Assembly (NCBI GenBank): GCA_958443265.1
Contig: CAUCKA010000025.1
Span: 1-18,009 of the forward strand
Direction of reading: 5' to 3'
DNA: 18,009 nt
From: an uncultured Collinsella sp.
GTDB taxonomy: Bacteria; Actinomycetota; Coriobacteriia; Coriobacteriales; Coriobacteriaceae
The notes beneath the pieces are model-generated. The model was not told where the DNA came from, ran no database searches, and worked only from the letters and a program-made list of their open reading frames with translations. Made by a program: the position numbers and the translations under genes. Of this stretch, positions 14,481 through 18,009 are shown one piece after another. The first letter of the stretch is position 1. Every line of letters begins with the position of its first letter.

Positions 14481-14978
14481 ATGAGGATTTTTAGCCCCAA
14501 ACGATACGTTGCCTCGGTCGATCGCATCGACCTTGATACCCTGTGGGCCGACGGCAAACGCGCCATTCTGCTCGATCGCGATAACACTCTGGTGCCGCGC
14601 GACACCGAGCAGGTTCCCACTGCGGTTTCCGCTTGGCTCGACGCCGCCCGCGCCAAAGGCTTTAAGCTGTGCATGGTGTCCAACAACTGGCATCGCGACC
14701 AGGTCATGAGCTCTGCACGCGAGCTGGGACTCGAGGCCATCAGCCATGCCATGAAGCCCGCCCCGTTTGCCTTGAAGGCGGGTCTTAAGCGCCTCGGCGC
14801 CACGGCAGACGAGGCGGTGCTGATCGGCGATCAGCTGTACACGGACGTGTGGAGCGGTAATTTTGCCTGCGTTGACACTATTCTGGTCAAGCCGCAGGCA
14901 ACCCAGGACCTGTGGTACACGCAGATCTTCCGTATCTTTGAGCGCCGGGCCCTGCGCGACCTTCCCTGCGAGGAATAG
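14481..14978 (+). CDS. yqeG: YqeG-type HAD IIIA phosphatase
   Basis: HAD-superfamily phosphohydrolase of the YqeG/GEP4-like group, 165 aa. Motif I is LLDRDNTLVP, with nucleophile D32 and acid/base D34. Motif II is MVSNN (S67). Motif III is the lysine in MKPAPFAL (K92). Motif IV is IGDQLYTDVWSGN (D117, D122). All catalytic positions are kept. Relatives include mitochondrial phosphatidylglycerophosphatase, so a lipid-phosphate substrate is possible but not shown here. The ATG at 14481 is chosen over an in-frame TTG at 14469, which overlaps mltG. It sits where many actinobacteria carry aroE/aroC between mltG and aroK. Confidence 0.88.
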   Translation: MRIFSPKRYVASVDRIDLDTLWADGKRAILLDRDNTLVPRDTEQVPTAVSAWLDAARAKGFKLCMVSNNWHRDQVMSSARELGLEAISHAMKPAPFALKAGLKRLGATADEAVLIGDQLYTDVWSGNFACVDTILVKPQATQDLWYTQIFRIFERRALRDLPCEE

Positions 14979-14986
14979 GTTTCGCC

Positions 14987-15520
14987 ATGTCTCAGCACAT
15001 CAAACACGGCTGCGACCATATTTTCTTTATCGGCTTTTTGGGCGCGGGCAAATCGACGCTCGCGCGCAACGTCGGCACTATGTTCAAGCGGCGTTTTATC
15101 GATACCGATCGTTTGGTTGTGCGTCGATGTGGCAAGTCGGTGACCGAGATATTTGAGACCGAGGGCGAGGATCGTTTTCGCGAGCTTGAGACCTCGGCAC
15201 TCCGTTCGCTTCAAAGCGAGCGCAGCCTGCTGGTGTCGTGCGGGGGTGGCATCGTCGAGACGCCGGTGAACATTGAACTGATGCACGAGATGGGTACATG
15301 CGTGTACCTCGAAGGCGACTTTGAGGACTCGTTGCGCCAGATTCGCCGTTCTGATACCCGGCCCGATTTCCGCTCGCCCGAGCATGCTGCGCGCCTGTTT
15401 GAGCATCGCCGTCCGCTGTATCGCCAGGCCGCCGATATTACCCTTGATATTCGCAACAAGTCCTTCGAGGACGTTTCCTACCTTTGTGCCGAGATGCTTT
15501 TGGAGCGTGGACTGCTATGA
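14987..15520 (+). CDS. aroK: Shikimate kinase
   Basis: Would phosphorylate shikimate to shikimate 3-phosphate using ATP, in aromatic biosynthesis. At 177 aa it is normal length. The P-loop GFLGAGKST is at 16-24. FIDTDRLV supplies D39 and the shikimate-binding D41. R65 in FRELE and the GGG at 86-88 (CGGGIV) are the other substrate residues. RSDTRPDFR (121-129) is the lid with R125, and HRRPLY (140-145) is the adenine/Arg region. Nothing essential looks missing, so it appears functional, in contrast to the AroB-like gene whose ATG overlaps its stop (ATGA). It starts eight bases after yqeG. No other complete shikimate-pathway gene is in the window. Confidence 0.92.
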   Translation: MSQHIKHGCDHIFFIGFLGAGKSTLARNVGTMFKRRFIDTDRLVVRRCGKSVTEIFETEGEDRFRELETSALRSLQSERSLLVSCGGGIVETPVNIELMHEMGTCVYLEGDFEDSLRQIRRSDTRPDFRSPEHAARLFEHRRPLYRQAADITLDIRNKSFEDVSYLCAEMLLERGLL

Positions 15521-16626
15521 TTCGCCGTCAACTGATCAATTTCCAAAACCGCAGCGTCGATGTCCGTGTCGGATTGGGCGCGTTCGATGAGCTGCCGCGC
15601 ATGTTTGCCTCGGTTGTGGGCAAGCCTAAGCGCGCGATGGTGGTTTGGAACGACGCCACATCCGAGCGTTTTGGCGAGGTCGTCGAGCATGCGCTGGTCG
15701 ACGCCGGTTTTGCTGTGTCGCTGCTCGTCCTCGAGGTTTCGCCTGCCGGTGCTACGCTGGTCGATGCCGATACCGTCTTTGGCGCCCTGTCGGCTCATGG
15801 CATTACCTGTGACGATCTCGTTGTCGCTGTCGGCGACACGGCGACCTGCTCAGTCGTTTGCTGGTGTGCCAATCAGTGGTGCGGTCGCACCGAGTGCGCC
15901 TTGCTGCCGACGACGTTCGACGCCATGCTCACGGTCGCGACGACCATGAAGCCGCTCGTCGCCTCGTCGGAGAATGCGCTTCCCGCTATCGCGTTTCGTC
16001 CCGAGCCGGGCTTGGTCGTGTGTGACCTCGACCTTGTTCGCGAGGCGGACCCCGAGGACCTCAAACTCGGCTATGCGGTACTTGTTGGTACCATGCTTTC
16101 GAGCAGCAAATCCCGCTGGAATCAGTTTGCTGAGACCGTCCCCGAGATTCTCGCGGGCGAGGAGGTCGCGCTCGTCAATGCCGTCCAATGGTCTCAGACT
16201 GCCCGCAAGGACGTACTGATGGCCACGAACCCGAGCGCTCGCCATGCGCTCGATTTTGGCAAGACGGGGGAGCGTACCCTGCGCGCTAGCTTGGGCGATG
16301 CCGCTTCGCAGGTCCCTGCCTACCAGCTGTTGTCCGAGGGCATGCGCTTTGAGGCGCGCCTAGCACATGATGCCTGCGACTTCGATATCGATTACGTCTT
16401 TGAGGTCGATGACTGCCTGGAGGACTTTGGTATCGAGGAGCTTGCCTTCGATCTGGAGCCTGCCGCATATATCGAGGAGTTCCGCAGGCAGCAGTTTGTC
16501 CGCTCGAACCGCAGTATGTTGCCGCTGCCCGCGGCACTCGGCGCCATTCGTCTCACGAGCGTTGAGGACGAGGTTCTTGAGCGCCACGCTCACGCCTACT
16601 TGGCTTCTCGTAAAGAACTTCTCTAA
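15517..16626 (+). CDS. AroB-like protein lacking dehydroquinate synthase active site
   Basis: 369 aa, intact frame. Position after aroK and the overall pattern (N-terminal Rossmann-like half, then LVVAVGD, LLPTT at 129-133, a C-terminal helical half with LDFGKT and SEGM) identify it as a 3-dehydroquinate synthase relative. The catalytic set is gone: GGGVxGDLxGF is replaced by VGDTATCSVVCWCANQ, the GGK after PTT is MKP (144-146), the AExxK glutamate is lost in GYAVLVG (185-191), NFGHTxGHA is DFGKTGERT (246-254), and the HGEAV histidine is absent near 268-276. It should therefore bind neither NAD nor zinc in the normal way. Five cysteines (C111, C115, C117, C122, C127) cluster where the NAD loop should be. 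No frameshift or stop is seen, so it is not an ordinary pseudogene. ATG 15517 overlaps the aroK stop. The role is unknown. Confidence 0.74.
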   Translation: MIRRQLINFQNRSVDVRVGLGAFDELPRMFASVVGKPKRAMVVWNDATSERFGEVVEHALVDAGFAVSLLVLEVSPAGATLVDADTVFGALSAHGITCDDLVVAVGDTATCSVVCWCANQWCGRTECALLPTTFDAMLTVATTMKPLVASSENALPAIAFRPEPGLVVCDLDLVREADPEDLKLGYAVLVGTMLSSSKSRWNQFAETVPEILAGEEVALVNAVQWSQTARKDVLMATNPSARHALDFGKTGERTLRASLGDAASQVPAYQLLSEGMRFEARLAHDACDFDIDYVFEVDDCLEDFGIEELAFDLEPAAYIEEFRRQQFVRSNRSMLPLPAALGAIRLTSVEDEVLERHAHAYLASRKELL

Positions 16627-16668
16627 GATTTATTGACTTCCATCGTCTTTCGTATCATGTTGAGGGGC

Positions 16669-16721
16669 GGGTTTCCAATCGGTTGCGGATCGCATGCGAT
16701 TCCGTCGTTCGGTTGAGACCC
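16669..16721 (+). promoter_or_regulatory. Structured leader between the AroB-like gene and the peptidase
   Basis: GGGTTTC (16669-16675) pairs with GAGACCC (16715-16721). After a one-base bulge, AATCG (16677-16681) pairs with CGGTT (16710-16714). Inside, CGGATCG (16686-16692) pairs with CGA and TCCG (16697-16704, T16700 bulged) around a CATG loop. There is no U-tract afterwards, so it is not a standard terminator. TTGACT at 16633-16638 may be an upstream -35, but its -10 partner is unclear. It may be a cis-regulatory leader or processing site. Confidence 0.42.
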
Positions 16722-16758
16722 GTTCCGTCTATATAGAGACAACAAGAAAGGAATCTGC

Positions 16759-17889
16759 ATGTCTGAGTTTGCTGCCGGTCCTGCCGGTCGTATCGAACGT
16801 GTCCGTGCCCTGATGGCCGAGCGTGGCTACGACGCCATCGTGGTGCGCGACGAGGCCAACCTTCGTTGGCTTACGGGCGTGAAAGGCGTCTTCGACTACA
16901 CCTTCGAGTTCCCGCACGCTGCGTATATTACGGCCGACCAGTGCCTGTTCCATACCGACTCGCGCTACCTCAACAGCTTTGAGGAGAACACGCCCGCCGG
17001 CAGCCCTTGGGTCTACGACATGGACGAGGGTACCATCCCCGGTTGGGTCGCCGGCAAGATCGCGGCCAACAAGTGCCGCGTCTGCGCTGTCGAGGACGAC
17101 ATGCAGATCAACTTCTACCAGGGCATTCAGCGTGGTCTGGAGGATCGTTCCGTCGCCTGCATGCTGCCGCTGATGCATGACGACATTCGCAAGATGCGCG
17201 CCATTAAGGACGCCGAGGAGATCGAGCTCATGCGCCATGCGCAGTCGATCACCGATGCCGCCTTCCAGCATATGCTCGGCTTTATTAAGCCCGGTATGAC
17301 CGAGAAGCAGGTTCGCAATGAGCTCGAGAACTTTATGTTCGCCAATGGCGCCGACAGCCTGGCCTTTGGCTCCATCGTGGCGAGCGGCCCCAATACCGCC
17401 AATCCGCATGCCGTCCCGAGCGACCGCATGATCGAGAAGGGCGACTTCGTCCTTATGGATTACGGCGCGGGCTACTGCGACTATCGTTCCGACATGACGC
17501 GCACCGTCGTGATGGGCGAGCCTACCCAGGAGCAGCTCGACCTCTATGCGCTCGTGCGCCGTACGCACGAGGAGTGCGTCGCCGCCATCCATCCGGGCGT
17601 CGAGGGCAACGACATTTTCAAGCTTTCCAAGAAGATCATCGGCGATGCCGGTTATGGCGATTACTACAACCATGGTCTGGGGCATGGTGTCGGCATCGAC
17701 ATCCATGAGCTGCCCAACTTCAACCGCAGCAAGAACATCATCGAGGTCGGCTCGGTTATCACCATGGAGCCTGGCGTATACCTGCCCGGCGTGGGCGGCG
17801 TACGTCTGGAGGACTACGGCGTGGTCACCGAGAACGGCTACGAGCCCTTCACCAAGACACCGCATGACCTTCACGTCATCGATTGCTAG
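16759..17889 (+). CDS. pepP: M24 family Xaa-Pro peptidase (aminopeptidase P-like)
   Basis: Cytoplasmic dimetal peptidase that cleaves bonds next to proline. It has 376 aa: an N-terminal creatinase-like domain (1-~145) and a C-terminal pita-bread domain. The five metal ligands are present: D234 (LMDYGAGY), D245 (RSDMTRT), H309 (GLGHGVGID), E337 (TMEPGVY) and E351 (RLEDYGVV). H217 (NPHAVP) and H316 (IHELP) fit the active site. Length and lack of N-terminal extension match the short Gram-positive enzymes often found before efp. Aminopeptidase (PepP) versus dipeptidase (PepQ) cannot be settled by sequence alone, so the symbol is provisional. AAAGGA at 16747-16752 lies six bases before the ATG. 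It seems to have its own leader and ends at a strong terminator. Confidence 0.93.
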   Translation: MSEFAAGPAGRIERVRALMAERGYDAIVVRDEANLRWLTGVKGVFDYTFEFPHAAYITADQCLFHTDSRYLNSFEENTPAGSPWVYDMDEGTIPGWVAGKIAANKCRVCAVEDDMQINFYQGIQRGLEDRSVACMLPLMHDDIRKMRAIKDAEEIELMRHAQSITDAAFQHMLGFIKPGMTEKQVRNELENFMFANGADSLAFGSIVASGPNTANPHAVPSDRMIEKGDFVLMDYGAGYCDYRSDMTRTVVMGEPTQEQLDLYALVRRTHEECVAAIHPGVEGNDIFKLSKKIIGDAGYGDYYNHGLGHGVGIDIHELPNFNRSKNIIEVGSVITMEPGVYLPGVGGVRLEDYGVVTENGYEPFTKTPHDLHVIDC

Positions 17890-17903
17890 TCTACTTCGGT
17901 AGA
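17890..17903 (+). other. UUCG-tetraloop hairpin at the end of the peptidase gene
   Basis: TCTAC-TTCG-GTAGA forms a five-pair stem with a cUUCGg tetraloop, starting one base after the stop codon. There is no long U-tract. It may protect the mRNA 3' end or simply precede the main terminator. Confidence 0.5.
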
Positions 17904-17912
17904 TAGTTTGGG

Positions 17913-17955
17913 GCGGGGCGTCTGGATCGATTCGGACGCCCCGCGTTCTCTTTTT
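17913..17955 (+). terminator. Rho-independent terminator after the peptidase gene
   Basis: A ten-pair stem GCGGGGCGTC / GACGCCCCGC (17913-17922 with 17935-17944) with a 12-base loop is followed by GTTCTCTTTTT. The T-rich tail is interrupted but ends in five T. No comparable tail lies on the minus strand, so it serves the + strand gene. Confidence 0.88.
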
Positions 17956-17970
17956 GGTTGATTTCCGATC

Positions 17971-18009
17971 TCAGCCGAACACATTGAGCAAATAGGCCGT
18001 TCCCGCACC
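17971..18009 (-). CDS. C-terminal tail of a minus-strand gene, cut by the window edge
   Basis: The minus strand reads GAGTAYLLNVFG then TGA (complement of 17971-17973), open to the edge. It lies directly after the peptidase terminator, where a convergent gene would end. The hydrophobic character suggests a membrane protein, but twelve residues are too few to name it, and chance openness is possible. Confidence 0.38.
   Translation of the reverse strand, partial: GAGTAYLLNVFG

Noticed and set aside
15517..16626. AroB-like gene as a plain pseudogene
   Set aside because: No stop or frameshift in 369 codons, codon use like its neighbours, and tight overlap with aroK argue that the frame is maintained; loss of activity is not the same as gene decay.
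16729..17874. 381-codon minus-strand frame opposite the M24 peptidase
   Set aside because: Same codon-bias effect; no ribosome site or family motif, while the plus-strand protein has all five metal ligands.

Overview
The window looks like chromosomal DNA of a high-GC (roughly 60% by eye) Gram-positive gut actinobacterium of the class Coriobacteriia, most likely Collinsella or a close relative. This is inferred from codon style, from SigB-type sigma/RsbW-type regulators, and from an alaS-ruvX-mltG-(aro genes)-peptidase order that actinobacteria commonly share. Nearly everything is on the + strand and tightly packed. I see no tRNA, rRNA, CRISPR array, insertion sequence or phage gene.

Layout. 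(1) 149-1761: lspA (lipoprotein signal peptidase) and an RluD-type pseudouridine synthase, overlapping by one base. (2) 1844-3139: a stand-alone membrane family-2 glycosyltransferase with its own candidate promoter, closed by a perfect 40-nt palindromic terminator. (3) 3220-6331: a minimal prepilin-peptidase-like protein, a dGTPase-like HD hydrolase and the replication-repair ATPase RarA. (4) 6427-9586: a compact four-gene unit with a DUF948-like membrane coiled-coil protein, an RsbW-like anti-sigma protein that has lost the ATP-site residues, a SigB/SigF-type sigma factor and an AI-2E family permease. The genes overlap or nearly touch, and a GGGTAT-type site lies upstream, suggesting an autoregulated alternative-sigma module. 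(5) 9593-9832, minus strand: an AT-rich two-helix membrane protein of unknown function that converges on the permease gene. (6) 10027-16626: alaS, ruvX, mltG, yqeG, aroK and an AroB-like gene, all co-oriented and mostly overlapping. (7) 16759-17889: an M24 Xaa-Pro peptidase with a structured leader and a strong terminator, followed by the tail of a minus-strand gene at the right edge.

The most unusual point is the AroB-like protein. It keeps the 3-dehydroquinate synthase outline but has lost the glycine-rich NAD motif, the conserved lysines and all three zinc ligands, and it carries five cysteines within 17 residues where the NAD motif should be. It overlaps an apparently intact shikimate kinase, and the usual aroE/aroC/aroQ neighbours are absent. 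The second is the sigma module, whose RsbW-like partner seems unable to bind ATP or act as a kinase, so partner switching by phosphorylation is unlikely to work in the usual way. Housekeeping genes elsewhere look ordinary.
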